From Pseudomonas nunensis (GTDB lineage: Bacteria; Pseudomonadota; Gammaproteobacteria; Pseudomonadales; Pseudomonadaceae): a DNA stretch of 64,000 bases. A program made the translations under genes and the position numbers. Below the pieces are notes generated by a model that made no database searches, was not told the DNA's origin, and was given only the letters and a program-made list of their open reading frames with translations. This document shows, piece after piece, positions 53,425 through 63,484 of this stretch (the first letter of the stretch is position 1; the number at the start of each line of letters is the position of its first letter). The stretch is from positions 2,482,501 through 2,546,500 of the forward strand of contig NZ_CP101125.1 of the NCBI RefSeq assembly GCF_024296925.1, given 5' to 3'.

Positions 53425-53907
53425 ATGAGCATTAACCGTTCTGATTTCTACATCTTTAAAACCCATGCCGAAGCCGAAAGTGCGATACGTGCTCTGAGCC
53501 AGGCAGACTTTGACGTAAAGAAACTCTCAATCGTGGGTAAGGGCTATCACACGGAAGAACACCCGATCGGCTTTTACCAGTTGGGAGACAAAGTGAAGTC
53601 TTGGGGCGCTATGGGAGCTCTTTGGGGCAGTGTCTGGGGGCTTCTTATTACGCCGGCATTTTTCTTCCTGCCTGGCCTGGGGCTCGTTGCCTTGGCGGGT
53701 CCTTTGGTGGCCCTGTTGGTGAGTGCGCTGGAGGGCGCTGTGATTGTCGGCGGTGTCTCCGCACTCGGCGCAGCGCTATTAAATATGGGGTTAAGCAAAG
53801 ACCAGGTCATCAAATACGAAACCGCCCTCAAGGCTGACGAGTATTTATTAATGGTGCATGGCAGCAGCCACGACATCGATGCGGTGCGAGCTGTGCTCGG
53901 GGATTGA
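53425..53907 (+). CDS. DUF1269-like general stress membrane protein
   Basis: 160 residues. N-terminal alpha-beta part (FYIFKTHAEAESAIRALSQA, split as FYIFKTHAEAES and AIRALSQADFDVKKL) followed by a glycine-rich double membrane segment (about 60-125; WGAMGALWGSVWGLLITPAFF, split as GALWGSVWGLL and PAFFFLPGLGLVALAG) and a C-terminal soluble strand (YLLMVHGSS). This is the 'general stress protein 17M-like/DUF1269' build. ATG 53425 chosen; 53407 also possible. Role unknown; the stress context (BON, VIT) fits. Confidence 0.8.
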   Translation: MSINRSDFYIFKTHAEAESAIRALSQADFDVKKLSIVGKGYHTEEHPIGFYQLGDKVKSWGAMGALWGSVWGLLITPAFFFLPGLGLVALAGPLVALLVSALEGAVIVGGVSALGAALLNMGLSKDQVIKYETALKADEYLLMVHGSSHDIDAVRAVLGD

Positions 53908-54037
53908 AATCACGGCGCTTTCGTTTCGAGAGAACTGCGCATTTAGCCACTACCAGAGCACTCCCATAGGGAATAACCCTTGTGGGCTCTCAGCCGAAAT
54001 CCATCGGCCTGTGTTCACTCAAGTGAAGGCATTCGTC

Positions 54038-55420
54038 ATGGCTTATACAAGTGTTAATCCCAGTGACGGCCAGTTGCTGGAAAGCTTTGAACAAATCAGC
54101 GATCTCGAGTTGGAAGAAAAGCTTGCGGCCGCAGAGCATTGTTTTCAGAGCTGGAAACATACCTCTTATGCGCAACGTGCCGCAGTGATTGGCAGGGCGG
54201 CAGAACTGATGCACTCCAGGGTTGAAGACCTGGCTCGACTGGCAACATTGGAGATGGGGAAACGCATCAGCGAAGCCAGTGGTGAAGTGACCTTCAGCGC
54301 CGATATCCTGGACTATTACGCAAAAAATGCTGAGCGCTTTTTGGCACGCCAAAGACTCCACCCCCAACAGGGCGAAGCCCATATGGAAAGCAGCCCTATC
54401 GGGGTGATTTTCGGCGTTGAACCCTGGAACTTTCCTTTTTACCAATTGGCACGTGTCGCAGGGCCGCATCTCATGGCGGGCAATGTGTTGGTGGTCAAGC
54501 ACGCCGGTTGTGTTCCGCAATGCGCGATGGCTTTCGAGTCGCTGTTGGTCGAGGCCGGAGCACCCTTGGGCCTCTACACCAACCTGATGATTTCCCATGA
54601 GCAGTCGGACCGCGTGGTGGACGACGCACGCGTCAAAGGTGTCGCCCTTACGGGTAGCGTAGCCGCCGGCCGCAGTCTCGCGGCGCGGGCCGGAGCCAAC
54701 CTCAAGCCTTCATCGATGGAACTGGGCGGCAGCGACGCGTTTATCGTACTGGAGGACGCCGACCTTGACCTCGCCGTCAACTGGGCGGTCTGGGGGCGTA
54801 TGTACAACTGCGGGCAAACCTGTTGCGCCGCCAAGCGCTTTATCGTGCTTGAAGAAGTCGCAGATGTATTTATTGAGCGCTTTCAGGCAGCACTGGCTGC
54901 GCTTAAGCCAGGCAACCCGATGGACGAGAGCACGACACTGGGGCCCATGTCGACAGAGTCGGCCCTGCAGCAGTTGCTGGCGCAGGTCGAAGACGCTGTG
55001 TTTAACGGCGCCGAGGTACTGCTTGGCGGCGAGAGAATTCGTCGTCCGGGCGCTTACATGAGTCCGACCATCCTGACCAACATCGCGCCCGACAATCCGG
55101 CTTTCAGAGATGAATTCTTTGGCCCTGTCGTGCTTTTTTTCCGGGTCAAGGATGAAGAAGAGGCGATCGCGCTAGCCAATGACTCGGATTTCGGCCTGGG
55201 TGGCTCGGTGTTCACAAGAGACGTGGGCCGTGGTCTGCGACTCGCCAGCCGGATCGATACCGGCATGGTGTTTATCAACAACATCAGTTGGTCAGATGCT
55301 GAATTGCCCTTCGGAGGGATTAAGAACTCCGGTTACGGGCGTGAGTTGGGCGATATAGGCATCCAGACCTTCGTTAACAAAAAACTGGTGCGTTACGTCT
55401 CCGTTGACGCTCCGGTTTAA
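54038..55420 (+). CDS. NAD(P)-dependent aldehyde dehydrogenase (SSADH-like)
   Basis: 460 residues. Seen: EPWNFPFYQLAR (Asn oxyanion hole), the Lys of VVKHAG, TGSVAAGRSLA (cofactor loop), ELGGSDAFIVL (general-base Glu), catalytic Cys in NCGQTCCAAKR, and EFFGPVV. It resembles short succinate-semialdehyde dehydrogenases such as Sad. GAAGG precedes ATG 54038; the longer ORF start is unsupported. It heads the ALDH-ADH-Nnr-Xfp-AckA block and would convert aldehydes to acids. Confidence 0.92.
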   Translation: MAYTSVNPSDGQLLESFEQISDLELEEKLAAAEHCFQSWKHTSYAQRAAVIGRAAELMHSRVEDLARLATLEMGKRISEASGEVTFSADILDYYAKNAERFLARQRLHPQQGEAHMESSPIGVIFGVEPWNFPFYQLARVAGPHLMAGNVLVVKHAGCVPQCAMAFESLLVEAGAPLGLYTNLMISHEQSDRVVDDARVKGVALTGSVAAGRSLAARAGANLKPSSMELGGSDAFIVLEDADLDLAVNWAVWGRMYNCGQTCCAAKRFIVLEEVADVFIERFQAALAALKPGNPMDESTTLGPMSTESALQQLLAQVEDAVFNGAEVLLGGERIRRPGAYMSPTILTNIAPDNPAFRDEFFGPVVLFFRVKDEEEAIALANDSDFGLGGSVFTRDVGRGLRLASRIDTGMVFINNISWSDAELPFGGIKNSGYGRELGDIGIQTFVNKKLVRYVSVDAPV

Positions 55421-55636
55421 GGCCGCGTCGCGCCCACTCAAGGCGCCGAGTTCTGCGCTAATTCGTGCCCGCTTAGGTCGTCATGTCGAGCATGATTGAA
55501 GCGGTCAGGGGCTTGGGTTTGTCCGCCGCCAGTTGATACGCAAGGTGCAGCGCACACCGGAAATCGGCCCACCTTCTGGACCTGCTTGTCACTTCATGTG
55601 GCCCCATGTACGGGACCCATCAAAAAGGAAGCTCCC

Positions 55637-56671
55637 ATGACACTCCAAATGCTGGCTGCCGTCGTTGAACAATTCGGCCAGCCGCTGGTGCTTAAACGTT
55701 GCGATATTCCAACCCCCGGTCCCGGGCAGATTCTGGTTCGTACCGAGGCCTGCGGGGTTTGTCATACCGACCTGCATGCGGCCCGTGGCGACTGGCCGCT
55801 CAAACCGGGTTTGCCTTTTATTCCGGGACACGAAGGCATCGGTATCGTCACAGCCCTCGGGGCCGGAGTAACCAGTGTCAAGGAAGGCGAGCGGGTCGGT
55901 GTGCCGTGGCTGTATTCGGCCTGCGGGCATTGTGAATACTGTCTGTCGGCCTGGGAGACGGTGTGTGCCCAAGCACAATTCGGTGGCTACACAAAGAATG
56001 GAGGCTTTGCCGAATACATTCTGGCAGACCCGAACTACGTCGCACACATTCCCCATGGCCTTGATCCGAGAGAGGCCGCGCCAATCATTTGTGCCGGCGT
56101 CACGACTTACAAAGGCATCAAGGAAACCGAGGCCCGGCCGGGGCAGTGGATTGTGATTTCCGGTGTGGGGGGACTGGGCCACCTGGCTGTTCAATATGCC
56201 AAGGCCATGGGGCTGCGAGTCTGCGCCGTTGATATTGATGACCGCAAACTGGCCCATGCCACCCGACTTGGAGCCGATGCCGTGGTTAATGCCAAAAAAG
56301 GCGACCCGGTCGAAGCGGCGAAAGAGGCTACTGGCGGCGGTGGTCATGGCGTGCTTATCACCGCGCCCTCGCTCAGCGCATTCAATCAAGGCGTCGCCAT
56401 GACGCGTAAACACGGGACTTGCGTGCTGGTGGGGTTGCCGCCCGGTGAGTTTCCGGTGCCGCTGTTCGATGTGGTCGCCAACTGCATCACCGTTCGCGGC
56501 TCGTTTGTCGGCACTCGTCAGGACATGGCCGAGGCGCTGACCTTTGCTGCTCAGGGCAAGGTCAAGGCAGACATCGAGTTGCAGCCGTTGTCGGCGATCA
56601 ACCAGATTTTCGAGCGCCTCGAACACGGAGATGTTCCATCGCGTGTGGTTATCGACTTCAGTGCGGTTTGA
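55637..56671 (+). CDS. adhP: Zinc alcohol dehydrogenase (AdhP-like)
   Basis: 344 residues, medium-chain, Zn- and NAD-dependent. Catalytic zinc ligands in CGVCHTDLH and GHEGIG; structural zinc cysteines in CGHCEYC plus VCAQ; Rossmann GVGGLGHLA; Asp of VDIDDRK points to NAD. Ethanol/acetaldehyde is the usual substrate of AdhP. AAGGAAG precedes the ATG. 200 bases separate it from the ALDH, without a recognised promoter. It probably reoxidises NADH when respiration is limited. Confidence 0.93.
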   Translation: MTLQMLAAVVEQFGQPLVLKRCDIPTPGPGQILVRTEACGVCHTDLHAARGDWPLKPGLPFIPGHEGIGIVTALGAGVTSVKEGERVGVPWLYSACGHCEYCLSAWETVCAQAQFGGYTKNGGFAEYILADPNYVAHIPHGLDPREAAPIICAGVTTYKGIKETEARPGQWIVISGVGGLGHLAVQYAKAMGLRVCAVDIDDRKLAHATRLGADAVVNAKKGDPVEAAKEATGGGGHGVLITAPSLSAFNQGVAMTRKHGTCVLVGLPPGEFPVPLFDVVANCITVRGSFVGTRQDMAEALTFAAQGKVKADIELQPLSAINQIFERLEHGDVPSRVVIDFSAV

Positions 56672-56685
56672 AAGAGTGGTAGAGC

Positions 56686-58173
56686 ATGAACATGTTGATT
56701 TCCGAGTCTGTGCTGACAAATCGCCAGTGCGCCTTACTTACCGTTGGGCAGATGGCCGAAGCCGATCGGCGCTCGGTCGCTGCCGGTGTGTCGTCTTTTG
56801 AATTGATGGCCAATGCCGGTGCGGCAGTGGCGCACGAAATCGAGTGCCACTGGACACCGAGACCTGTGTTGGTGCTGTGCGGGCCAGGTAATAACGGTGG
56901 TGATGGTTTCGTCACCGCCCACGTGCTGGCAGAAGCAGGCTGGCCGGTGAGGGTGGCAATGCTGGGGAGCCGATTCAGCCTCAAGGACGAAGCGCGGCAG
57001 CATGCCCAACGATGGGTTGGGGAAGTTGAAGCGTTGAGTCCCGAGGTGCTCGAAGGTGCCGAGTTAATCGTTGATGCTCTATTCGGCGCAGGCCTCAGTC
57101 GCCCACTGCAAGACCAGGCGCTGGAAACGCTTGCCGCCGCCAGCCATGGCACTGTCCCCATTGTCGCAATCGATACGCCTAGCGGCGTGATGGGCGATAG
57201 CGGTGAATCGCTAGGGGCGGTTCCGGCAGTGCTGACCGTGACTTTTTTCCGCAAGAAACCAGGCCACCTGCTGCTACCAGGGCGAGACTTGTGTGGCGAA
57301 GTGATCGTTGCGGACATTGGCACCCCGAAAGCGGTGCTCGATGCCATCGCGCCCCAAACATATGAAAATCATCCAGCACTGTGGTTGGCCAACCTGCCGC
57401 GAGCCACGTCGGACACCGACAAACACAGCCGTGGCCATGCCCTGATTTTCGGCGGGTATCCAATGACGGGGGCGGCTCGAATGGCTGCCAGAGGTGCAGC
57501 GAGAGCCGGTTCGGGTCTCACGACCATTGCGGTGCCTGAAATAGCGTTTCCCATTTATGCCACAGTGCTGGACAGCATCATGGTACGTCCATGGCTGACG
57601 CCGGAAGACTTCGGTCACTTGCTCAATGGCAGCCGCTTTTCCGCTTGGTTGATTGGCCCGGGTGCCGGCGTTGACAAGGAAACCTTCGGTCATGCTCTGG
57701 CAATGCTTGCCACTGGCCGCCCAACCATCATCGACGCCGATGCGATCACCGCATTCCAGGATGAACCCGGCGCGCTGGATCGAGCCATTCACGGTCCATG
57801 CGTGTTGACGCCCCATGAGAGCGAGTTCCGCCGGGTTTTTGATCCCTTTGGCGACAAGCTGACCCGCACCCGAGCCGCTGCCCGGCGTTGCGGGGCAGTC
57901 GTGGTCCTCAAAGGCAGTGACACCGTGATCGCCGCCCCCGACGGCAGAGCAATCATCAACGCCAATGCACCGCCAACTTTAGCCACCGCTGGGACGGGCG
58001 ATGTCTTGAGTGGAATTATTCTGGGTCTGCTAGCGCAAGGAATGTCGGCCTTTGACAGTGCCGCAGCGGGAGTCTGGTTGCACGGTGCGGCGGCTGCCGA
58101 ATTTGGTCCCGGACTACTGGCAGAAGATCTGCCGGATCTGTTACCCGCGGTGTTCCGTCGGCTGTATAGCTGA
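56686..58173 (+). CDS. nnr: Bifunctional NAD(P)HX epimerase/dehydratase
   Basis: 495 residues that repair hydrated NAD(P)H. The N-terminal YjeF_N domain (about 10-215) epimerises (LCGPGNNGGDGFV, IDTPSGVMGD); the C-terminal ribokinase-like domain (about 235-490) dehydrates with ADP or ATP (HSRGHALIFGG, GLIGPGAGV-type segment as LIGPGAGVDKE, TPHESEF, GTGDVLSGII). It starts 15 bases after adhP. An additional copy in a dehydrogenase operon is unusual and may serve high NADH turnover. Confidence 0.93.
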   Translation: MNMLISESVLTNRQCALLTVGQMAEADRRSVAAGVSSFELMANAGAAVAHEIECHWTPRPVLVLCGPGNNGGDGFVTAHVLAEAGWPVRVAMLGSRFSLKDEARQHAQRWVGEVEALSPEVLEGAELIVDALFGAGLSRPLQDQALETLAAASHGTVPIVAIDTPSGVMGDSGESLGAVPAVLTVTFFRKKPGHLLLPGRDLCGEVIVADIGTPKAVLDAIAPQTYENHPALWLANLPRATSDTDKHSRGHALIFGGYPMTGAARMAARGAARAGSGLTTIAVPEIAFPIYATVLDSIMVRPWLTPEDFGHLLNGSRFSAWLIGPGAGVDKETFGHALAMLATGRPTIIDADAITAFQDEPGALDRAIHGPCVLTPHESEFRRVFDPFGDKLTRTRAAARRCGAVVVLKGSDTVIAAPDGRAIINANAPPTLATAGTGDVLSGIILGLLAQGMSAFDSAAAGVWLHGAAAAEFGPGLLAEDLPDLLPAVFRRLYS

Positions 58174-58197
58174 TAGCCACCCGTTAAGGAGAAAACA

Positions 58198-60564
58198 ATG
58201 CGCCAGGGAATTACGACTCAACAGTTGCAGGACATGGATGCCTATTGGCGTGCAGCCAACTATCTGTCCGTCGGGCAGATTTATCTGCAAGACAATCCTT
58301 TGCTTGAAGTGCCCTTGTTACTTGAACACCTCAAGCCACGACTGCTGGGACATTGGGGGACGACACCGGGTCTGAACTTGCTTTATGTGCACCTCAACCG
58401 CGTGATCAAGGCCTTTGACCTCAACATGATTTTCATTGCGGGCCCTGGCCATGGCGGCCCCGGTATCGTTGCGCAGACGTACCTTGAGGGCTCGTATACC
58501 GAGCGTTATCCAGCGATAGAGCGTAATCACAACGGGTTGTGCAGGCTCTTCCGTCAATTTTCCTGGCCAAACGGGATTTCCAGTCACGTCTCGGCGCAAG
58601 TGCCCGGATCCATCCATGAAGGAGGTGAGCTGGGTTACTCCCTGGTGCATGCCTTCGGGGCGGCGTTCGACAATCCTCAGTTGATCGTTGCCTGTGTGAT
58701 TGGTGATGGTGAAGCGGAGACCGGCGCGCTGGCAGCCAGTTGGCACTCGAACAAGTTCCTCAACCCGATCAGGGATGGCGCCGTACTCCCCATCCTGCAT
58801 CTCAACGGTTTCAAGATTGCCAATCCGAGTGTATTGGCACGTATTCCTCATGAAGAACTGATCGCGCTCATGCGTGGCTATGGCTATGAGCCTTATGTCG
58901 TCGAGGGCGATGATCCGTTACTGGTGCATCAAGCACTGGCAGCCACGCTCGATATCGTCATGCAGAGCATTCGTGACATTCAGACGACTGCCCGTCAGGC
59001 CCTCAGAAGTGAAAGACCGCAACGTCCCACCTGGCCGATGATTATCCTGCGCACACCCAAAGGCTGGACCGGACCCAAGTGGGTCGACGGGCTGCCTGTA
59101 GAGGGCACATGGCGTGCACACCAGGTCCCGATTGCCGACTTCAGCAAACCTGAGCACCTGCAACTGCTTGAGTCGTGGATGCGCAGTTATCGGCCCCAAG
59201 ATCTATTCGACAAGAACGGCCAGCTCCGTGCAGATCTGGCTGAACTGGCCCCGACCGGTCATCAGCGTATGGGTTCCAACCCTCATGCCAACGGGGGAGA
59301 GTTGTTACGGCCATTATCGCTGCCACACTTTCACGATTATGCCGTGCCCATTAACCGACCCGGTGCGGTCAGGGCGGAAGCGACCCGCGTACTGGGTAAC
59401 TACTTGCGAGACGTCATGCAGCGCAATCTCGCATCCGGCAATTTTCGGCTATTCGGTCCTGACGAGACTGCATCGAATCGCCTGGACGCTGTGTATCAGG
59501 TGGCCGGCAAAGCCTGGATGGCCAGGATTGAAGAGGTCGATCTCAATCTCAGCGCCGATGGACGCGTGATGGAAGTCCTGAGCGAACACTTGTGCCAGGG
59601 GTGGCTTGAAGGTTACTTGTTAACCGGTCGCCACGGCCTGTTTTCCTGCTATGAAGCGTTCATCCATATCATCGACTCAATGCTCAACCAGCACGCGAAG
59701 TGGCTCAAAGAATCTAAAGCAATTCCCTGGCGCAAACCCGTCGCTTCACTCAATTACCTCCTGACTTCACACACCTGGCGCCAGGACCACAATGGCTCTT
59801 CGCATCAGGATCCGGGGTTTATCGATCACGTCGCCAACAAGAAATCCGACACCGTGCGCATCTACCTGCCGCCGGATGCCAATTGCTTATTGTCGGTCAC
59901 TGATCACTGCTTGCGCAGTCACGACTACATCAACCTGATTATTGCCGGTAAGCAACCGGAGTGGCAGTGGCTGGACATGCCATCCGCCATTCGTCATTGC
60001 ACTGCCGGAGCCGGGATCTGGAACTGGGCGGGGACTGAGGGGCCGGAGGGGCCGGATGTCGTTATGGCCTGTGCCGGCGACGTACCGACGCTTGAGACCC
60101 TGGCCAGCGTCATGCTGTTGCGTGAGTACATCCCCGACATTCGAATTCGGGTGGTCAACGTAGTTGATCTCATGGTTTTGCAGCCCAATGACGAGCATCC
60201 CCATGGCCTTCAGGACAATGATTTCGACGAGTTGTTTACCAACGACAGACCCGTCATTTTTGCTTTTCACGGATACCCCGCGCTGATTCACAAGTTGACC
60301 TATCGACGAGCCAATCATGACAATTTTCACGTGCGCGGTTTCCGTGATGAGGGTACGACCACCACGCCGTTCGACATGGTAGTGCTCAACAACCTGGATC
60401 GTTATCAGTTGGCCCTGGACGCTATCGAACGCATCCCGCGCCTGCGTAGTGAGGTGGACCGTGCGCGAGAACGTTACTGGACGATGATCCAGTGCCACAA
60501 ACGTTACATCAGCGAGCATGGCGAAGATCTGCCGCAGGTGCGGGATTGGCAATGGACAGTCTAA
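58198..60564 (+). CDS. xfp: Phosphoketolase (Xfp family)
   Basis: 788 residues, the family length. ThDP enzyme cleaving xylulose 5-phosphate (and often fructose 6-phosphate) with phosphate to acetyl phosphate. Seen: [29 protein letters not shown] split as [12 protein letters not shown], ThDP-binding [42 protein letters not shown] split as [11 protein letters not shown], and the [17 protein letters not shown] [20 protein letters not shown] precedes the ATG. The acetate kinase gene overlaps its end by 13 bases. Confidence 0.95.
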   Translation: MRQGITTQQLQDMDAYWRAANYLSVGQIYLQDNPLLEVPLLLEHLKPRLLGHWGTTPGLNLLYVHLNRVIKAFDLNMIFIAGPGHGGPGIVAQTYLEGSYTERYPAIERNHNGLCRLFRQFSWPNGISSHVSAQVPGSIHEGGELGYSLVHAFGAAFDNPQLIVACVIGDGEAETGALAASWHSNKFLNPIRDGAVLPILHLNGFKIANPSVLARIPHEELIALMRGYGYEPYVVEGDDPLLVHQALAATLDIVMQSIRDIQTTARQALRSERPQRPTWPMIILRTPKGWTGPKWVDGLPVEGTWRAHQVPIADFSKPEHLQLLESWMRSYRPQDLFDKNGQLRADLAELAPTGHQRMGSNPHANGGELLRPLSLPHFHDYAVPINRPGAVRAEATRVLGNYLRDVMQRNLASGNFRLFGPDETASNRLDAVYQVAGKAWMARIEEVDLNLSADGRVMEVLSEHLCQGWLEGYLLTGRHGLFSCYEAFIHIIDSMLNQHAKWLKESKAIPWRKPVASLNYLLTSHTWRQDHNGSSHQDPGFIDHVANKKSDTVRIYLPPDANCLLSVTDHCLRSHDYINLIIAGKQPEWQWLDMPSAIRHCTAGAGIWNWAGTEGPEGPDVVMACAGDVPTLETLASVMLLREYIPDIRIRVVNVVDLMVLQPNDEHPHGLQDNDFDELFTNDRPVIFAFHGYPALIHKLTYRRANHDNFHVRGFRDEGTTTTPFDMVVLNNLDRYQLALDAIERIPRLRSEVDRARERYWTMIQCHKRYISEHGEDLPQVRDWQWTV

Positions 60565-61769
60565 ACCTGACAAATGCCGAACCGGACGGCGAGTTGGCGT
60601 CGGGACGGGAGCGTCTGATTTTAGCGCTCAACAGCGGCTCGTCTTCACTGAAGTTTGGTGTTTATCGAGTCACGGGTGATCGCGTCCAGAAGTTGATTTC
60701 AGGTGAAGCACAGGCGCTCGGCACCCAAGCCGGGCGCTTTGAAGCGATCAACGCACACCAGCAACCACTCGTTGGAGAATCAGTGCCCATGATCACAACG
60801 AAGCACGCGTTGCATGAGGTTGAACGGTTGCTGGAGCAGACGCAATCAGGACCTTTGGATGGCATCGGGCATCGCGTCGTACATGGTGGCCCGGCGCTAC
60901 GCCAGCCATGTCGCATCAACAAACAGGTGCTTGAGCAACTGCAACAGGTGATTGGCTTTGCGCCTTTGCACACGCCGATGGCGCTGTCTGTCATTGAGGA
61001 AACCTCCAGACACTTCCCGGAGGTTGCACAGGTGGTGTGCGTTGACACGGGATTTCACGCACAAATGCCTGAGGTTGCCTGCGTGTTGGCATTGCCCAAA
61101 GAACTTCGCGAGCAGGGAATCCAGCGCTATGGCTTTCATGGGCTGTCTTGCGAGTCCATTGTCCGGCGGTTCGGGTCCAGTCTGCCCAGGCGTCTGATCA
61201 TCGCCCATCTGGGTAACGGAGCGAGCATCACTGCAGTGCGTGCTGGTCAATCAGTCGACACCAGCATGGGCCTGACACCCTGCGGCGGAATGATCATGAG
61301 CACTCGCAGCGGCGACTTGGACCCCGGGGTGCTGATTTACCTGATACGCCAGAAAGGACTTGATGTGGCGGCGGTAGAGACGCTGGTTGATCGGCAATCC
61401 GGTTTGCTTGGCATCTCTGGACTCAGCGCTGACATGCGCTCGCTAAAGATCGCGTCCCCTACTCAGGCAGACGCCCGACTGGCAATCGCGATGTTCTGTT
61501 ATTCGGCCTCCAAGCAGATCGCCGCAATGATGGCGGTGCTTGGCGGCATCGACACACTGGTTTTCACCGGGGGGATCGGCGAGAACGATGCCGAGGTACG
61601 CGCGAATATTTGTAATGGGCTGACCTGGACCGGTTTGCACTTGGATAGCGCGCTGAACCAGTCAGGCAGTGACCTGATAAGTACCCTTGAGTCCACCTGC
61701 ACAGTGCGCGTTTTTGACTCGCGGGAAGACGAAGAAATTGCCCGCCATACCTGGCAACTCATTCCCTGA
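60552..61769 (+). CDS. ackA: Acetate kinase
   Basis: 405 residues. Makes ATP and acetate from acetyl phosphate. Seen: [64 protein letters not shown] and FTGGIGEND. The ATG at 60552 overlaps the phosphoketolase stop, so translation is coupled and the acetyl phosphate made upstream is turned into ATP here. An N-terminal extension of about 20 residues precedes the usual start. Confidence 0.95.
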   Translation: MDSLNLTNAEPDGELASGRERLILALNSGSSSLKFGVYRVTGDRVQKLISGEAQALGTQAGRFEAINAHQQPLVGESVPMITTKHALHEVERLLEQTQSGPLDGIGHRVVHGGPALRQPCRINKQVLEQLQQVIGFAPLHTPMALSVIEETSRHFPEVAQVVCVDTGFHAQMPEVACVLALPKELREQGIQRYGFHGLSCESIVRRFGSSLPRRLIIAHLGNGASITAVRAGQSVDTSMGLTPCGGMIMSTRSGDLDPGVLIYLIRQKGLDVAAVETLVDRQSGLLGISGLSADMRSLKIASPTQADARLAIAMFCYSASKQIAAMMAVLGGIDTLVFTGGIGENDAEVRANICNGLTWTGLHLDSALNQSGSDLISTLESTCTVRVFDSREDEEIARHTWQLIP

Positions 61770-61804
61770 CGTCACTTTCCCATTCCTTGATACAGGTGCT
61801 CATC

Positions 61805-62386
61805 ATGTTGACTGACTATGCAGTAGAAAAAATTCTGGCGGCGCTGGGCCACGCGTCACCCGATGAGCACTGGATCGAAGCCTTGAACGACGGCACCCAC
61901 GTACTCATCCGTCCATTGCATGAGCAAGATCGCCAACTCGAGTTCGGTTTCATTAACCAGCTGTCCGCCGAGTCTTTTCGTACTCGTTTTTTCGGGGCGA
62001 TAGGGCAAGAGAATGTGCCACTCCTGGATCAGATGATGGACGTGGATTATCGTAATCGCATGGCATACATCGCGATGGTTCACGAAAACGGCCATCTGTC
62101 CGCTGTCGGAATCAGCCGCTATGCCGTCACTGCCGATGGCCGACAATGTGAGTGTGCGGTAGTTGTCGCGGATCACTGGCAACGTCAAGGCATGGGAACG
62201 CTATTGATGGAGCACTTGATCGTTGCGGCGCGACGTAATGGCTTCAATAAAATGATGTCGATTCATCAGACCAACAACTTCGGTATGCATCGCCTGGCGC
62301 GAAGCCTTGGGTTCCACAGCCGCTACCCGTCTACTGGCGATAACGAAATCATTCATGAACTCGACCTGACGCCGGCCTTCGGATAA
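61805..62386 (+). CDS. GNAT acetyltransferase (Pat C-domain like)
   Basis: 193 residues. GNAT fold at about 40-185: THVLIRPLHEQDRQLEFGFI split as VLIRPLHEQD, SAESFRTRFFG, the acetyl-CoA motif QRQGMGTLLM and a downstream LARSLGFHSRY. The N-terminal motif order (LIRPL, SxxSxxxRFF) is the one seen in the acetyltransferase domain of protein lysine acetyltransferase Pat/YfiQ and its Crp-linked relatives. It may acetylate acetyl-CoA or acetyl-phosphate metabolism enzymes. AGGTG precedes ATG 61805. Confidence 0.87.
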   Translation: MLTDYAVEKILAALGHASPDEHWIEALNDGTHVLIRPLHEQDRQLEFGFINQLSAESFRTRFFGAIGQENVPLLDQMMDVDYRNRMAYIAMVHENGHLSAVGISRYAVTADGRQCECAVVVADHWQRQGMGTLLMEHLIVAARRNGFNKMMSIHQTNNFGMHRLARSLGFHSRYPSTGDNEIIHELDLTPAFG

Positions 62387-62424
62387 CGGCGGCTGATGGA
62401 TGTCCATAAAATGCTGGAGTGCGC

Positions 62425-63183
62425 ATGATGCTGCTCAATACCGGACAAGTACGACCGTTGACGCCACATTTTGCGCGGTCTTACCCTTCAATAAAAACCC
62501 TTGATCAATCCACCATTCATGAAGTGTTTTTGTCGTCGCACTGCTCTGAGGAAGACCGTGAACGTTTTGACGAATTAATCATTCATAAAGTTCGTATTAG
62601 TAAAGGCATAGAGCTGTATCGCGCGGGAGATCCGTCGCAGTATTTATATTTTGTTCGGCGTGGCAGTTTTAAGACAACCCTTGTAAGCGAACAAGGTCAT
62701 AGTTTGGTCACCGGATTTACGATGTCCGGAGAACCTATGGGCTTGGAAGTGATCACTGGCGAACGGCATATATGCACGGTGTCGGCTTTGGAAGACAGTG
62801 AAGTGAATCTTATTTCTTGTCAACGGCTGGCAAATCTTGCTCGGGATATCCCCGTATTGCAGTTAAACTTGAACAGAATGCTTAGCAGGGAGCTTATCCG
62901 CAGCCAGAATATGCTAATCACTTTGGGCCACTGCACCGCAGAAGAGCGCTTGGCAATCTTCATGCTCGACCTCTCCAGGCGCTTTGCAGTAAGGGGGTAC
63001 TCTGCACACTGCTTTCTTTTGCGAATGTCGCGTGAGGATATTGCATCGTTCATTGGCGTGAGGGCCGAAACGATTTGCCGGGCTATTGCGCGCTTGCGCG
63101 CTCTACGTCTGATGACTTTCGAAGGCCGTAGCGTCGAAATTATCGATATACCGCAGCTTGAAACGTTTTGTCAGCGAGGCTGA
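62425..63183 (+). CDS. Fnr-like regulator lacking the FeS cysteines
   Basis: 252 residues from ATG 62425 (GGAG 5 bases before). Crp/Fnr beta roll about 40-150, dimer helix 150-180, winged HTH about 195-250. The recognition helix reads RAETICRAIARL: Glu and Arg at the Fnr positions (E-xxx-R), with Cys for Fnr Ser. The N-terminal CxxC cluster of Fnr/Anr is absent, so it is Dnr-like in lacking an FeS sensor. Expected to bind TTGAT-N4-ATCAA-like sites, two of which occur in this window. It closes the fermentation block and may regulate it. Confidence 0.9.
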   Translation: MMLLNTGQVRPLTPHFARSYPSIKTLDQSTIHEVFLSSHCSEEDRERFDELIIHKVRISKGIELYRAGDPSQYLYFVRRGSFKTTLVSEQGHSLVTGFTMSGEPMGLEVITGERHICTVSALEDSEVNLISCQRLANLARDIPVLQLNLNRMLSRELIRSQNMLITLGHCTAEERLAIFMLDLSRRFAVRGYSAHCFLLRMSREDIASFIGVRAETICRAIARLRALRLMTFEGRSVEIIDIPQLETFCQRG

Positions 63184-63321
63184 TACCAACAAGGTTTAGC
63201 GATGAAACAAGGGTTCCAAGGGTTCGATGAATGATTTGAGTATATTTACTCATGACGGCGCCAGTTCTATAAAGACTGTCGCTCTTTTCCTGTGGTCGAG
63301 CCCTGGTTTTATGGGTGTTGC
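63184..63321. other. Intergenic
   Basis: Nothing recognised before the box at 63322. Confidence 0.3.
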
Positions 63322-63368
63322 GTAAGTAGATTCCGATGCTTTCCCGAGTTAAGCGCGAGCATTATGAT
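63322..63368 (+). promoter_or_regulatory. FixJ-like box and -10, copy 4
   Basis: GTAAGTAGATTCCGA at 63322-63336 contains GTAAGTAG, an exact match to the FixJ core GTAMGTAG. TATGAT at 63363-63368 is 37 bases after the G of GTAG. The short ORF at 63389 and the decarboxylase gene at 63767 follow. Confidence 0.6.
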
Positions 63369-63388
63369 TGCGGGGAAGGAAAAGAGTT

Positions 63389-63484
63389 ATGGGGAAAAGC
63401 AGTACTGGCTGTCAATGTGATTTTCAGAGCGGATTTCTGAAAAATGGGCATTCAAACCCAACAGTCAAATATTTCATGCCCTGA
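63389..63484 (+). CDS. Possible 31-aa leader peptide
   Basis: ATG 63389 preceded by AAGGAAAAGAG; product MGKSSTGCQCDFQSG then FLKNGHSNPTVKYFMP. It begins about 15 bases after the predicted start of the copy 4 transcript. Two cysteines in CQC. Could be a leader ORF or chance. Confidence 0.3.
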   Translation: MGKSSTGCQCDFQSGFLKNGHSNPTVKYFMP

